Source: Mycolicibacter nonchromogenicus (GTDB lineage: Bacteria > Actinomycetota > Actinomycetes > Mycobacteriales > Mycobacteriaceae). From it: DNA of 64,000 nucleotides. The stretch is from the NCBI RefSeq assembly GCF_002101775.1, contig NZ_LQPI01000049.1:1-64000 (forward strand). Direction: 5' to 3'. Each line of letters begins with the position of its first letter. Within the stretch, counting starts at the first letter, position 1. The notes under the pieces were generated by a model, which was given only the letters and a program-made list of their open reading frames with translations, did no database searches and was not told where the DNA came from. This document shows positions 1-9,021 of this stretch, piece after piece. Position numbers and translations under genes: made by a program.

Positions 1-820
1 GGGCGCGGCCCATGGCGGTCAGGGCGTCGTGGTTGCGTTGCGCGGCACTGCGGGTGTCGGAGTCGATGGCCGCTTGCCTGGGGGTGCCGCCGGTGCAGGG
101 GGTCTCATCATTCGGGTTGCACATGCCGGGGGCGGCCCAGCGGGCCAGGACGGCGTCGAGGGTGGCGCGGGCTTGGGGGTCCAGGTAGCCCTTGATCGGG
201 CTCATGCCGTCGCGGTCTTGGGGGCCGAGGATGATGCCGCGGCGTTTGGCGCGGTCTTCGTCGGTGTAGTTGCCGTCGGGGTGCAGGTGATCGGCGAGCC
301 GTTGGGCGAGTTTGGCGAGTTGCTCGGGCCGGTACTGGCCTGCCAGTTCGGTGAGGTGGCGTTCGGCCTGGGTCAAGGTGCCGGCATCGATATCGCTGGG
401 CAGGTAGTGAAAGAAGGAGCGGATCACCGCAACGTGCGCGGCCCCGATCTTCCCGTCCCGCTGGGCCAAAGCCACTGCGGGCAGTGCCGGGTCCAACGAC
501 TCCCCCGTCATGGCCCGGCGGGGTCCCAGGGCGGCGGCTTCGGCGATGCGGCGCCCGGCCTCGCCGCTACTCAGATGCAGTTCCTCGGCGATTACCCAGC
601 GGGGTTTGCCGCCCAATTCCACCGGGTCGGTGGTGGCGAGCCGGTTGATCATCGGGTGCTCGACGGCGGGTAGGCGCCGGCGTAGCTGCTCGCAGCGCTG
701 CAGCAAGGCCAGGCATTCGCGTGGGGTCAGTGCGTCGAAGTCGAGATCCAGCGCCTGATCGAGATAGGCCGCGAGGGCGTCGAAGACTTCGACGATCTCT
801 TCCCGACTATTCGAACGCAT
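1..820 (-). CDS. DUF222 / 13E12-repeat HNH endonuclease family protein, 5' part only
   Basis: The reverse strand is open from an ATG at 820 to the left edge. The translation begins [20 protein letters not shown] and contains the typical DUF222 stretch around [17 protein letters not shown] and later [18 protein letters not shown]. Proteins of this REP13E12 family carry a C-terminal HNH nuclease motif, which would lie beyond the window, so nuclease activity cannot be confirmed here. The family is multicopy in mycobacteria and often marks integration or rearrangement sites; its function is unknown. No mobile-element ends are visible. The start is preceded by an AT-richer gap holding a DnaA-box-like nonamer. 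Confidence 0.85.
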   Translation of the reverse strand, partial: MRSNSREEIVEVFDALAAYLDQALDLDFDALTPRECLALLQRCEQLRRRLPAVEHPMINRLATTDPVELGGKPRWVIAEELHLSSGEAGRRIAEAAALGPRRAMTGESLDPALPAVALAQRDGKIGAAHVAVIRSFFHYLPSDIDAGTLTQAERHLTELAGQYRPEQLAKLAQRLADHLHPDGNYTDEDRAKRRGIILGPQDRDGMSPIKGYLDPQARATLDAVLARWAAPGMCNPNDETPCTGGTPRQAAIDSDTRSAAQRNHDALTAMGRA

Positions 821-859
821 GTGCTAATGGTAGCGCCGACCCCCGACAAGTCGCAGAAC

Positions 860-868
860 TTATCCACA
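860..868 (+). promoter_or_regulatory. Isolated DnaA-box-like nonamer
   Basis: TTATCCACA, an exact match to the general DnaA-box consensus, lies in the gap between the DUF222 gene start (820) and the dehydratase stop (919). It stands alone and there is no origin context, so it may be a chance match or a DnaA titration or regulatory site. Confidence 0.25.
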
Positions 869-918
869 ACCAAAACCACAGTGACACAAGTGAACACAGT
901 GTCGAATGGGAAGCAGCG

Positions 919-1788
919 TCAGTCCCGGCACTCCACCGCGCCGTCGTCGAGGACCACCCGTGGGTTGGCGCCGTCGGGACCGGCGGCCTCGGTACGGAAC
1001 ACCGCCTTACCCGGCTCGGTGCGCCAGATCGAGGTGGTCAGCGTCTCCCCCGGGAACACCGGATCGGTGAACCGCGCCGAGATGGCGCTGACCCGGCTGG
1101 CGTCACCGCCGCCGAGTTCGGCGACCAGCGCTCGCCCGGCGAAACCGTAGGTGCACAGCCCGTGCAGGATCGGCTTGGGGAAACCGGCCAGTGTGGTGGC
1201 GAACCACGGATCGCTGTGCAGCGGGTTGCGGTCCCCGGAGAGCCGATAAAGCAGCGCCTGGTCCTCCCGGGTCGCATACGCCACGCGGGAATCCGGTTCG
1301 GAGTCCGGGATCTGCGGCGCAACCGCCCGTTGCCCGGGCTGCCCGCCGAAGCCGCCGGCCTTGCGGATCACCAGGGTGGTCAGCGTCTCAACGACCAGTT
1401 CGGACGTCGTCGAATCGGTCCCGCGTGCCCGCAGCATCACGACGGCGTTCTTGCCCTCGCCCTTGTCCTGGATGTCGGCCACCTCGGCCACCACCTGCAG
1501 GCTTCCGGCGGGCGGAAGCGGCGCGAACAGCCGCACCTCCTGGGACCCGTGCAGCAGCAGCGCCGGATTGAAGGTGCCGATCTTGCCGGCGGCGGCAAAG
1601 CCCATGCAGCAGATGACGGCATAGGTGGGCAGCACCTGCTGCGGGGTGTCATGGCTGTTCTCGGTGGTGAACGCCAGATCAGCTGTTCCGGCACCGACCC
1701 CGAGTGCATAGAGCATGGTGTCGCGCTCGGTCCATGCGAATGTCATCGGGTCTGCGGTCGCGCCAACGGCCGTCGGGTCCAGTGCCAC
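919..1788 (-). CDS. htdY: (3R)-hydroxyacyl-thioester dehydratase, MaoC-like (HtdY/Rv3389c type)
   Basis: A 289-residue protein with the double hot-dog layout of eukaryote-type hydratase 2. The N-terminal half is degenerate. The C-terminal half carries the hydratase motif LSGDRNPLHSDP followed by HGLCTYG, where the Asp and His serve as the catalytic pair. Members hydrate trans-2-enoyl thioesters to (3R)-hydroxyacyl products in fatty acid metabolism. M. tuberculosis HtdY has almost the same length and sits beside lpqD as here. The ATG at 1788 gives the family length. The gene diverges from lpqD across about 90 bases, which must hold both promoters. Confidence 0.9.
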   Translation of the reverse strand: MALDPTAVGATADPMTFAWTERDTMLYALGVGAGTADLAFTTENSHDTPQQVLPTYAVICCMGFAAAGKIGTFNPALLLHGSQEVRLFAPLPPAGSLQVVAEVADIQDKGEGKNAVVMLRARGTDSTTSELVVETLTTLVIRKAGGFGGQPGQRAVAPQIPDSEPDSRVAYATREDQALLYRLSGDRNPLHSDPWFATTLAGFPKPILHGLCTYGFAGRALVAELGGGDASRVSAISARFTDPVFPGETLTTSIWRTEPGKAVFRTEAAGPDGANPRVVLDDGAVECRD

Positions 1789-1875
1789 GGATTCTCCTTC
1801 GCCTCGGACGAATTGGCCCCACCATTTTCAGCAGAACCGGTCCCGCCGATGCTATCCACACGGCAGGCTGTCGAC

Positions 1876-2592
1876 ATGGGGAAAAGCATCTGGAATCGCG
1901 GCAGGACTCTGTTCGCACTGCTGGCGGCGGGGCTGGCCGCAGTGCTGGTGCTCAGCGGTTGTTCGGGGACACCGCACCCGCGTGACATCACGCTGACGCT
2001 GATACGGCACGCCGAATCGGAAGCCAACGCCTCCGGGATCGTCGACACCTCGGTGCCTGGCCCCGGGCTGACCGAGAAGGGCCGCGTTCGAGCCCAGGAG
2101 ATGGCAAATCAGCTCTCGCGCAACCACTATGACGCCGTCTACGCCTCCTCGATGCTGCGCGCCCAGCAGACCGCCGCACCACTGGCGCGCGAACTCGGCC
2201 GCCAGGTGCAGATCCTGCCCGGGCTGCGCGAGATCGGCGCCGGCTGGTTCGGCGACAAGCCCGAGTCGACAGGCGGCGCGGCGTATCTGCTGGCCCCGCT
2301 GGCCTGGATCAACGGTGAGCGGACCGCAACCCTCCCCGGCTCGATCGACGGCAACCAGTTCAACGATGAGTTCGGCGCCGCGGTCCGGCAGATCTACGAC
2401 GCCGGCGACGCCAATCCGGTGGCGTTCGCGCACGGGGTGTCGATCGCAACATGGACGCTGATGAACGTGAAGAATCCCCGCGACGAGCTGTTGACCAACC
2501 ACCCGCTGCCCAACCTCGGCAAAGTGGTGATCACCGGCAATCCGGCCACCGGCTGGAAACTGGTGGACTGGGACGGCATTCGCGCGTTCTGA
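1876..2592 (+). CDS. lpqD: Lipoprotein with histidine-phosphatase (phosphoglycerate mutase-like) domain, LpqD
   Basis: A 238-residue protein. The N-terminus has a basic start, a hydrophobic segment and a lipobox ending VLVLSGCSG, so it should be lipidated and anchored outside the membrane. The mature part begins LTLIRHAESEAN, the RH-x-E signature of the histidine phosphatase superfamily, and has a later AHGVS segment that can supply the second histidine. Substrate is unknown. The ATG at 1876 puts the lipobox at normal distance; the in-frame ATG at 1849 would add nine non-signal-like residues. It matches Rv3390 in position and length. Confidence 0.88.
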   Translation: MGKSIWNRGRTLFALLAAGLAAVLVLSGCSGTPHPRDITLTLIRHAESEANASGIVDTSVPGPGLTEKGRVRAQEMANQLSRNHYDAVYASSMLRAQQTAAPLARELGRQVQILPGLREIGAGWFGDKPESTGGAAYLLAPLAWINGERTATLPGSIDGNQFNDEFGAAVRQIYDAGDANPVAFAHGVSIATWTLMNVKNPRDELLTNHPLPNLGKVVITGNPATGWKLVDWDGIRAF

Positions 2593-2650
2593 CGTCGGGA
2601 GCCGAGGAGCGACTGTTGACGTAGCCGACTCGAGCGACCACCATGACCGC

Positions 2651-4678
2651 ATGCGTTATGTCGTTACCGGCGGTACCGGGTTTATTGGGCGGCGAGCGGT
2701 GTCACGTCTGCTGGAGACCAGGCCACAGGCCCAGGTGTGGGTGCTGGTGCGCCGCGCCTCGCTGGGCCGCTTCGAAACCCTCGCCGCGGCCGACGCCCAG
2801 GCGTGGGGCGAGCGGGTCAAACCGCTGGTCGGCGACCTGACCGCCGAGAACCTGGGGCTGAATGACACGGTGATCGCCGAACTCGGCGACATCGACCACG
2901 TCCTGCACTGTGCGGCCGTCTATGACATCACCGCCGGCGCGGCCGAACAGCAGGCAGCCAACGTCGAGGGCACTCGCGCGGTGATCGGCCTGACGAAGCG
3001 GCTCGGCGCCACCTTGTCGCACATGTCGTCGATCGCGGTGGCCGGCGACTTCGCCGGCGAATTCACCGAAGACGACTTCGACGTCGGCCAGCAACTGCCG
3101 ACCCCGTATCACCAGACCAAGTTCGAGGCCGAAGCGCTGGTGCGCTCAGCGCCGGGACTGCGCTACCGGGTGTACCGGCCGGCGGTGGTGGTGGGCGATT
3201 CCCGCACCGGCGAGATGGACAAGGCCGACGGGCCCTACTACTTCTTTCCGCTGCTGGCCAAGCTGGCGGCGCTGCCCCGGCTCACCCCGATGGCGGTGCC
3301 GGACACCGGACGCACCAACGTCGTTCCGGTCGACTACGTCGTCGATGCGTTGATCGAGTTGATGCACGCCGACGGATGCGACGGGCGCACCTTCCACCTC
3401 ACCGCACCGCGATCCATCGGGCTGCCTGACATCTATCGGGCCGTCGCGCGAGAAGCCGGTCTTCCGCCGCTGCGCGCCACGCTGCCCGGCGCCGTTGCGG
3501 CCCCGGTGCTCAACGTCCACGGACGCGCCCGCGTGTGGCGGAACATGATCGCCACCCAGCTGGGTCTTCCCGCCGAGGTGCTCGACCTGGTGAACCTGCG
3601 GCCGACGTTCGTCGCCGACGCCACCCGCGCCGCCCTGGGCGACAGTGTCCGGTTGCCCGAGTTCGCCGATTACGCGCCGCGACTGTGGCGGTACTGGGCG
3701 CAACATCTGGATCCCGACCGCGCCCGCCGCGACGACCCGGCCGGGCCCCTGGTCGGTCGGCACGTCGTCATCACCGGGGCGTCCAGCGGCATCGGCCGAG
3801 CCTCGGCGATCGCCGTGGCCGAGCGCGGCGGAACCGTCTTCGCGCTGGCCCGCAGCGGCCCGGCACTCGATGATCTGGTGGCCGAGATCCGCGCCGGCGG
3901 CGGGCAGGCGCACGCATTCACCTGCGACGTCACCGATTCGGCGTCGGTGGAGCACACCGTCAAGGACATCCTGGGCCGGTTCGGGCACGTCGACTACCTG
4001 GTGAACAACGCCGGCCGGTCGATCCGCCGCTCGGTGGTCAACTCCACCGACCGGCTGCACGACTACGAGCGCACGATGGCGGTCAACTACTTCGGTGCGG
4101 TGCGGATGGTGCTGGCATTGCTGCCGCACTGGCGGGAACGACGGTTCGGTCACGTGGTCAACGTCTCCAGCGAGGGAGTGCTGGCGCACAGCCCGCGCTA
4201 CAGCGCGTACGTGCCCACCAAGGCCGCGCTGGACGCGTTCGCCGACGTGGTGTCGACCGAGACCCTGTCTGACCACATCACCTTCACCACCATCCACATG
4301 CCGCTGGTGGCCACTCCGATGATCGCGCCGACGGGGAAACTACTCCCGGTCGGTGCGATCAGCGCCGAACACGCCGCCGCCATGGTGGTGCGCGGCCTGA
4401 TCGAGAAGCCGGACCGGATCGACACCCCGCTGGGGACACTGTCCGAGACCGGCAACTACCTCACCCCCGGGCTGGCCCGGCGAGTGCTGCATCAGGTCTA
4501 CCTGGGCTACCCGGAGTCGGCCGCGGCACGCGGTGTGGCATCCGCCGAATCTGGCGCGCCCGTTGCGAGGCAATCGACGCAGCGTCGCCCGAAGCGGCCG
4601 TCGCGGGCGATCCCCCGGGTGCGGGTGCCCCGCCCGGTCAAGCGGGCGGTGCGGTCAGTTCCGGGCGTGTACTGGTGA
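2651..4678 (+). CDS. acrA1: Two-domain fatty acyl-CoA reductase / short-chain dehydrogenase (AcrA1 type)
   Basis: A 675-residue fusion. Residues 1 to about 350 form an extended NAD(P)-binding reductase that opens with YVVTGGTGFIGRR. From about residue 370 a classical short-chain dehydrogenase follows, with cofactor motif GASSGIG near residue 376, NNAG, and the catalytic tyrosine/lysine in YSAYVPTKAALDAF near residue 518. The pairing is typical of acyl-CoA or acyl-ACP reductases making fatty aldehydes or alcohols for wax and lipid synthesis. The C-terminus is basic and proline/arginine rich. M. tuberculosis has cmaA1 between this gene and iunH; here iunH starts ten bases after the stop, so the two are probably cotranscribed. 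Confidence 0.9.
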   Translation: MRYVVTGGTGFIGRRAVSRLLETRPQAQVWVLVRRASLGRFETLAAADAQAWGERVKPLVGDLTAENLGLNDTVIAELGDIDHVLHCAAVYDITAGAAEQQAANVEGTRAVIGLTKRLGATLSHMSSIAVAGDFAGEFTEDDFDVGQQLPTPYHQTKFEAEALVRSAPGLRYRVYRPAVVVGDSRTGEMDKADGPYYFFPLLAKLAALPRLTPMAVPDTGRTNVVPVDYVVDALIELMHADGCDGRTFHLTAPRSIGLPDIYRAVAREAGLPPLRATLPGAVAAPVLNVHGRARVWRNMIATQLGLPAEVLDLVNLRPTFVADATRAALGDSVRLPEFADYAPRLWRYWAQHLDPDRARRDDPAGPLVGRHVVITGASSGIGRASAIAVAERGGTVFALARSGPALDDLVAEIRAGGGQAHAFTCDVTDSASVEHTVKDILGRFGHVDYLVNNAGRSIRRSVVNSTDRLHDYERTMAVNYFGAVRMVLALLPHWRERRFGHVVNVSSEGVLAHSPRYSAYVPTKAALDAFADVVSTETLSDHITFTTIHMPLVATPMIAPTGKLLPVGAISAEHAAAMVVRGLIEKPDRIDTPLGTLSETGNYLTPGLARRVLHQVYLGYPESAAARGVASAESGAPVARQSTQRRPKRPSRAIPRVRVPRPVKRAVRSVPGVYW

Positions 4679-4688
4679 ACCGACGCTC

Positions 4689-5651
4689 GTGACACCGGTC
4701 TTCGCCGACTTCGATACCGGCGTCGACGACGCGGTCGCGCTGGTGTATCTGCTGGCCAGCTCGGATGCCGAACTCGTCGGGATCGCCGCAACCGGCGGAA
4801 ACGTTGCGGTGCAGCAGGTCTGCCGCAACAACCTGGCCCTGTTGGAATTGTGCGGGGCGACCGGAGTCCCAGTGTCCAAAGGTGCCGACGAGCCGCTGAA
4901 CGGACCGGCTCGTACCGCGGTGAACCTTCACGGGCCGCAGGGGCTGGGGTATGCCGAGTTGCCGCCCGGCACCGGACAGCTCACCGGATCCGACGCTGCC
5001 GCAGCCTGGGTCGCAGCGGCCCGGGAACATCCGGGGCGCCTGATCGGTCTGGCTACCGGCCCGCTGACCAACCTGGCATTGGCACTGCGGGCTGAGCCCG
5101 CGCTGCCCACGCTGCTGCGTCGGCTGGTGATCATGGGCGGCGCGTTCTCCGGTGAGCGGTCCGGCTGGGCCGAGTTCAACATCGGATTCGATCCGGAAGC
5201 AGCAGCTGAAGTGTTCGCGGCATGGGGAGCGGTTGCGCCGCAACGGCTCCCGATCGTCTGCGGCCTGGATCTGACCCGACACATCGCGATCACGCCGGCG
5301 ATCCTGGCGCGGCTGGCGCAGTCGGCCGGCCACCCAATAGTCCGGATGATCAATGACGCGCTGCGGTTCTATTTCGAGGCACATGAGGCGCGCGGCCACG
5401 GCTACCTGGCGTATCTGCACGATCCGCTGGCCGCAGCGGTCGCACTGGAACCCACGCTGGTGACGACGCGCCCGGCTGCGGTACGCGTCGAGCTGGTGCC
5501 CGGCGATGCGCGCGGGCGCACGATCCCCGACTGGGATACCGCACAACCCAACGCGCTGGTCGGGGTGGGCGTTGACCCAACGGTGTTCTTCAACCGGTTC
5601 GTGCAGCGGGTCGGGGCATTCGCCGGTTCTCTTGCACCGCGGGATGATTGA
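4689..5651 (+). CDS. iunH: Inosine-uridine preferring nucleoside hydrolase (IunH)
   Basis: A 320-residue enzyme of the N-ribohydrolase family, hydrolysing nucleosides to base and ribose for salvage. The family calcium-binding cluster is seen at the N-terminus as FADFDTGVDDA, and FNIGFDPEAA lies in the ribose-binding region. GTG at 4689 is chosen because it places the Asp cluster at the start, as in the family. An open frame extends further upstream but only in antisense-like composition overlapping acrA1. It ends seven bases before the stop of the convergent imuB. Confidence 0.9.
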   Translation: MTPVFADFDTGVDDAVALVYLLASSDAELVGIAATGGNVAVQQVCRNNLALLELCGATGVPVSKGADEPLNGPARTAVNLHGPQGLGYAELPPGTGQLTGSDAAAAWVAAAREHPGRLIGLATGPLTNLALALRAEPALPTLLRRLVIMGGAFSGERSGWAEFNIGFDPEAAAEVFAAWGAVAPQRLPIVCGLDLTRHIAITPAILARLAQSAGHPIVRMINDALRFYFEAHEARGHGYLAYLHDPLAAAVALEPTLVTTRPAAVRVELVPGDARGRTIPDWDTAQPNALVGVGVDPTVFFNRFVQRVGAFAGSLAPRDD

Positions 5652-5658
5652 CTCCGGT

Positions 5659-7257
5659 TCACTCGTACACCCCCTCCAGATACCACCGCCGTAGCCGGTA
5701 ACACAGCAGCAGGGCCTGCCCGGGCACTGCGCTTCCCGGCGAGCCCTCCAGCAGCGCCTGAACCCGGGCGGTGCGCCCGGATCCCGGCCCCTCCCGCTGC
5801 GGATCCCACCACCGCTCGTCGACCGGCCAGGGGCCGGCCCACCAGCGCAGCCGCTCGTCGCGACCCCGGGCAACCAGCCACGCCGGATCGGCGGAGAAGA
5901 ATCCCCGGCCCGTCACCCGGATCGGGTTGCGTTCGGCGTCAAGGAGTTCCACCGGGTCGTCGAGCAGCACCGCCGGCGAGGGTTCGGGGAGCCGGCCGGG
6001 CCACGGCTGGCGCGGATCGGCCAGCGGCACCGGCTCATCCCCCAGCGGGGTCAAGGTGATGCGCTCCGCGGGGCCGCGGCCGCCGGAGAGCACCGGCACC
6101 CGCACCGCCTCGGGGCCGAGCAGACTCTGCACCCGCACCAGGGCCCGGCGGGCGCGCAACCGGTCCTCCTCCCCGAGGCCGCCCCACAGCGGTAACTGCA
6201 GCGCCTCGGCCGCCGATGCCACCTCCACCGGCTCCAGCCGCAGCAGCGTCACCGGACCGGTGGGCCGATCAGAGGCAACGCGGCTGTTCAGCCAGCCGTC
6301 CAGTTGCCAGCGCACCCGATCCGCGGTGGCGTCCTCGGTCAACGGCTCGGCGCACCGCCACACCCGAGTCAGCTCTTCCCCGGTGTCGGTGACGGCGTGA
6401 ATGGCCAGCCGGGTGCAGCCGAGCCCGGCGGCCATCAGTGTCCGGTGCAGCGCACCGGCCAGCGAGCGGCCGGCGAACGCCGCGGCGTCGACCCGGTCGA
6501 GCGGCGGGTCGCAGTGCAGCACGGCCTCGAGATCCGGCGTGGGCTCCCGCCCGGACGGCCCGCGCTCCGGCTCAGCACGGGCGAACCGGTGTGCGGTGAG
6601 CGCGTCGGGACCGAACCGCGAGGTGACATCCGGACGGGGCAGCGCAGCGAATTGCCCGATGGTTCGAATACCCAAGCGCCACAACAGGTCAACCAGGCCG
6701 TCTCGCCCGGGACCGGACAGGCTGGGCTCGGCGGCCAGCTGCCGGATCGACAATCCCGACAGGAATCGGGCGTCTCCCCCGCGCGGTACCACTACGCCGG
6801 CGCGCGCGGCGAGCACCGCGGTGGAGAGCCCGTCGGCGATCCCGACCTGGCATTCGACATCGGCCGCCGCGGCCACTGCATCGACAAGACGCTCGGCGGC
6901 CTGCTCCTCAGAGCCGAAGGCGCGCACCGCACCACGCACCGACACCACCAGCAGCCCGGGCCGCAACACCTCAGCGGCCGGCATCAGTTCGTCGACCGCA
7001 GCCAGGACCGGCTCGAACAGCCGGGCATCGCGATCGGTGTCGGCGGCCACCACGTGCAGCGCCGGGCAGCGGGCGGCCGCTTCTCGGCGGCGCAGCCCAC
7101 GCCGCACCCCCGCCGCCCGGGCGGCTGCCGAGCAGGCGATCACCCGGTTGGCCAGGGTGACCGCGATCGGCGCGGTGGCCGGCAACCCCGCCGCGGCCGC
7201 CGCGGCGACGGCCGGCCAGTCCATGCACCACAGCGCCAGTACTCGAGAGTCGGCCAT
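5659..7257 (-). CDS. imuB: ImuB, catalytically inactive Y-family polymerase-like mutasome hub
   Basis: A 532-residue protein with the Y-family polymerase fold. The usual Asp-Glu catalytic pair is absent: the palm segment around residues 105-116 reads SVRGAVRAFG rather than S-x-D-E. This is characteristic of ImuB. Residues 354-359 read QLPLWG, the beta-clamp-binding motif known to be needed for ImuB function in mycobacteria. ImuB links ImuA' and the error-prone polymerase DnaE2 to the clamp during SOS mutagenesis; DnaE2 is not in this window. The gene follows imuA' by eleven bases and shares its promoter. Confidence 0.92.
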   Translation of the reverse strand: MADSRVLALWCMDWPAVAAAAAAGLPATAPIAVTLANRVIACSAAARAAGVRRGLRRREAAARCPALHVVAADTDRDARLFEPVLAAVDELMPAAEVLRPGLLVVSVRGAVRAFGSEEQAAERLVDAVAAAADVECQVGIADGLSTAVLAARAGVVVPRGGDARFLSGLSIRQLAAEPSLSGPGRDGLVDLLWRLGIRTIGQFAALPRPDVTSRFGPDALTAHRFARAEPERGPSGREPTPDLEAVLHCDPPLDRVDAAAFAGRSLAGALHRTLMAAGLGCTRLAIHAVTDTGEELTRVWRCAEPLTEDATADRVRWQLDGWLNSRVASDRPTGPVTLLRLEPVEVASAAEALQLPLWGGLGEEDRLRARRALVRVQSLLGPEAVRVPVLSGGRGPAERITLTPLGDEPVPLADPRQPWPGRLPEPSPAVLLDDPVELLDAERNPIRVTGRGFFSADPAWLVARGRDERLRWWAGPWPVDERWWDPQREGPGSGRTARVQALLEGSPGSAVPGQALLLCYRLRRWYLEGVYE

Positions 7258-7268
7258 GAGAAGTCTCG

Positions 7269-7973
7269 CTACCCGGCCCTGGTCCGCCCGGCGGCGCGCC
7301 CGGCGGCCCGCACCTCGATCCGCACCGCCCCGATCCGCCCGAAGCCGGGGACGGCGCCGCCGCCCGCCATCGTGTCGCCCACCGTCTCGTAGCCGCTCAC
7401 CCGGGCGTCCAGCTGCAGCGCCGTGCCCTGCCAGGTGCCGCCGGAGACCAGCAGGGCGCAGCCCCGGTGACGCGCGCGGGCCAGCACCACCCGGGTGCGC
7501 GCCGGCGGCACCGACCGGCCGCCCAGTCCGAGCACCACCAGATCCATGCCGTCCATCAGCACCGTGGCCACCTCCACCGGGTCGTTGCCGGGGTCGGGGA
7601 TCACCGCGAGCCGGCTCAGGTCGGCGCCCATCTCGGAGGCGGCCAACAGCCCCAGATCCGGCTGACCGACGATGGCTGCGTTTCCGCCGGCCGCCGTCAC
7701 CGTGGCCACCATGCTCAGCATCAGCGAGCGGGCCCCGGAGAGCACCGCCACCGTGCCGCGCGGCAGTCCGGCGGGCAGCACTTCGGCCAGCAGCGACGGG
7801 ACCGGCAGGACGGCTTCGGCGGCCGGGGCCGCTGCCGCCGACGATCCGGCCCCCCGCCGGCTCGCACCCACCTTGCCCGACACCGCCGCCATCTGCCGGC
7901 GCAGCCGTTCCAGCTGGTCAGCGCGATTTTCTCCGGAGCTATGACGTTGCCCCAAGTCCACCGCCGCCGTCAT
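7269..7973 (-). CDS. imuA': ImuA', RecA/SulA-like mutasome accessory protein
   Basis: A 234-residue protein, first gene of the imuA'-imuB operon. It resembles the RecA-like ImuA family: an N-terminal region rich in charged residues and alanines, then a RecA-like core around [20 protein letters not shown]. In mycobacteria ImuA' works with ImuB and DnaE2 in damage-induced mutagenesis. ATG at 7973 is preferred because the frame open to 8054 would include the SOS box as coding sequence. The LexA-type site lies 29-44 bases upstream of this start. Confidence 0.88.
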   Translation of the reverse strand: MTAAVDLGQRHSSGENRADQLERLRRQMAAVSGKVGASRRGAGSSAAAAPAAEAVLPVPSLLAEVLPAGLPRGTVAVLSGARSLMLSMVATVTAAGGNAAIVGQPDLGLLAASEMGADLSRLAVIPDPGNDPVEVATVLMDGMDLVVLGLGGRSVPPARTRVVLARARHRGCALLVSGGTWQGTALQLDARVSGYETVGDTMAGGGAVPGFGRIGAVRIEVRAAGRAAGRTRAG

Positions 7974-8001
7974 GTTCGCCTCCGGAAAAACTCGAATCTG
8001 T

Positions 8002-8017
8002 TCGAAACTATGTTCGA
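8002..8017. promoter_or_regulatory. LexA/SOS box upstream of imuA'
   Basis: TCGAAACTATGTTCGA matches the mycobacterial LexA consensus TCGAAC-N4-GTTCGA at eleven of the twelve specified bases. It lies 29-44 bases upstream of the imuA' start, where it would cover the promoter and repress the operon until DNA damage. A partly overlapping second half site lies just to its left (TCGAATCTGTTCGA from 7992). Confidence 0.88.
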
Positions 8018-8134
8018 TTCCCTGAGTGAACACTCCCCCACCGACAACCGTCAAGCCGGATTTCCCGACCGCGCATCAACGGCCTCTCACGCCCCATCAG
8101 CACCGCCCCGACGGCCCCCGAGGCCGCCCTTCGG

Positions 8135-8154
8135 TACACAGTTCAAAATGTGTA
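8135..8154. promoter_or_regulatory. Candidate TetR operator upstream of the MpaB-type gene
   Basis: TACACA-N8-TGTGTA is a perfect inverted repeat, extendable to eight-base arms with one mismatch. It ends 12 bases before the ATG at 8167. The TetR gene encoded in the same two-gene operon is the obvious candidate binder. The assignment is inferred from symmetry and position. Confidence 0.5.
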
Positions 8155-8166
8155 ACACTGTTCCGC

Positions 8167-9021
8167 ATGACCCAATCCGTGGAGACCGATGCGGCTACCG
8201 ACGCGCTGCCGTTGGGGCCCCAGTCCCTGGTATGGCGCTACTTCGGCGACAACCGGATGTTCTTGATCGGGCCACGTCCCGCAGTGCTGCAGAACATGCT
8301 CGCCGAGCTCGGTCAGGGCGTGCTGGACCACTCGGTGTTCTTCACCGACACCGCCGCCCGCATCAAACGTTCGCTGCCGCCGATCTTCATGACCGTCTAC
8401 GGCGAAGACTCCGACAACGCCGGTCAGCAGGTACGCGACTTCCACCACAACATCAAGGGGGAGATGCCCGACGGAAGCCGGTATCACGCCCTGGATCCCG
8501 AGACCTACTTCTGGGCACACGCCACCTTCGTCGACCAGGTGCTGTACTTCGCCGACACCTTCGTCAAGCGGCTGACCCCGGACGAGAAGGAGCAGATCTA
8601 CCTCGAATCGAAGACCTGGTACCGCCGCTACGGGGTCAGCGACCGGGTGATGCCGGCCGATTACGCCGAGTTCGAGCGCTACTGGAATCAGATGCTGGAC
8701 AAGGTTCTCGTCGACCATCCGACCGCCAAGTACGGCGTCGGCTACGTCACCAAGGGCTTCCCCTGCCCCAAGGGGGTGCCACCGACGCTGTGGCGGGCGA
8801 TCTCGGCGGTCTTCAATCCGCTCGCGGCGTTTCTCACCACCGGCGGTATGCCGCCGAGCACCCGCGCCCAATTGGGTCTGCCGTGGAGCGATCGGCAAGA
8901 GCGGCGCTATCAGCGGTTCGCCGCGCTCTGCCGGTCGCGGCCGGTCAACTGGGCGTGGGATCATCTGCCATTGCGGCTGCGCTACAACCGATTCGCCTAT
9001 GCCGGCTACACCCGGGGCTGA
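8167..9021 (+). CDS. Oxygenase MpaB family protein (DUF2236), first copy
   Basis: A 284-residue all-helical DUF2236 protein. Diagnostic segments are [10 protein letters not shown] and the later [14 protein letters not shown], with the family histidine at residue 118 in W-A-H-A-T. Related proteins include rubber oxygenase Lcp and the fungal mycophenolic acid enzyme MpaB, which are haem or metal oxygenases; mycobacteria hold many uncharacterised copies. Substrate is unknown. The ATG at 8167 follows a short leader carrying a palindrome. Its 3' end overlaps the TetR gene by 23 bases, which suggests translational coupling. Confidence 0.85.
   Translation: MTQSVETDAATDALPLGPQSLVWRYFGDNRMFLIGPRPAVLQNMLAELGQGVLDHSVFFTDTAARIKRSLPPIFMTVYGEDSDNAGQQVRDFHHNIKGEMPDGSRYHALDPETYFWAHATFVDQVLYFADTFVKRLTPDEKEQIYLESKTWYRRYGVSDRVMPADYAEFERYWNQMLDKVLVDHPTAKYGVGYVTKGFPCPKGVPPTLWRAISAVFNPLAAFLTTGGMPPSTRAQLGLPWSDRQERRYQRFAALCRSRPVNWAWDHLPLRLRYNRFAYAGYTRG

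Noticed and set aside
1852-1859. DnaA-box-like TATCCACA before lpqD
   Set aside because: Only a partial match, with no pair and no context.
7974-8054. Upstream start for imuA' adding 27 residues
   Set aside because: It would translate the LexA box, and the added residues do not look like the family start.
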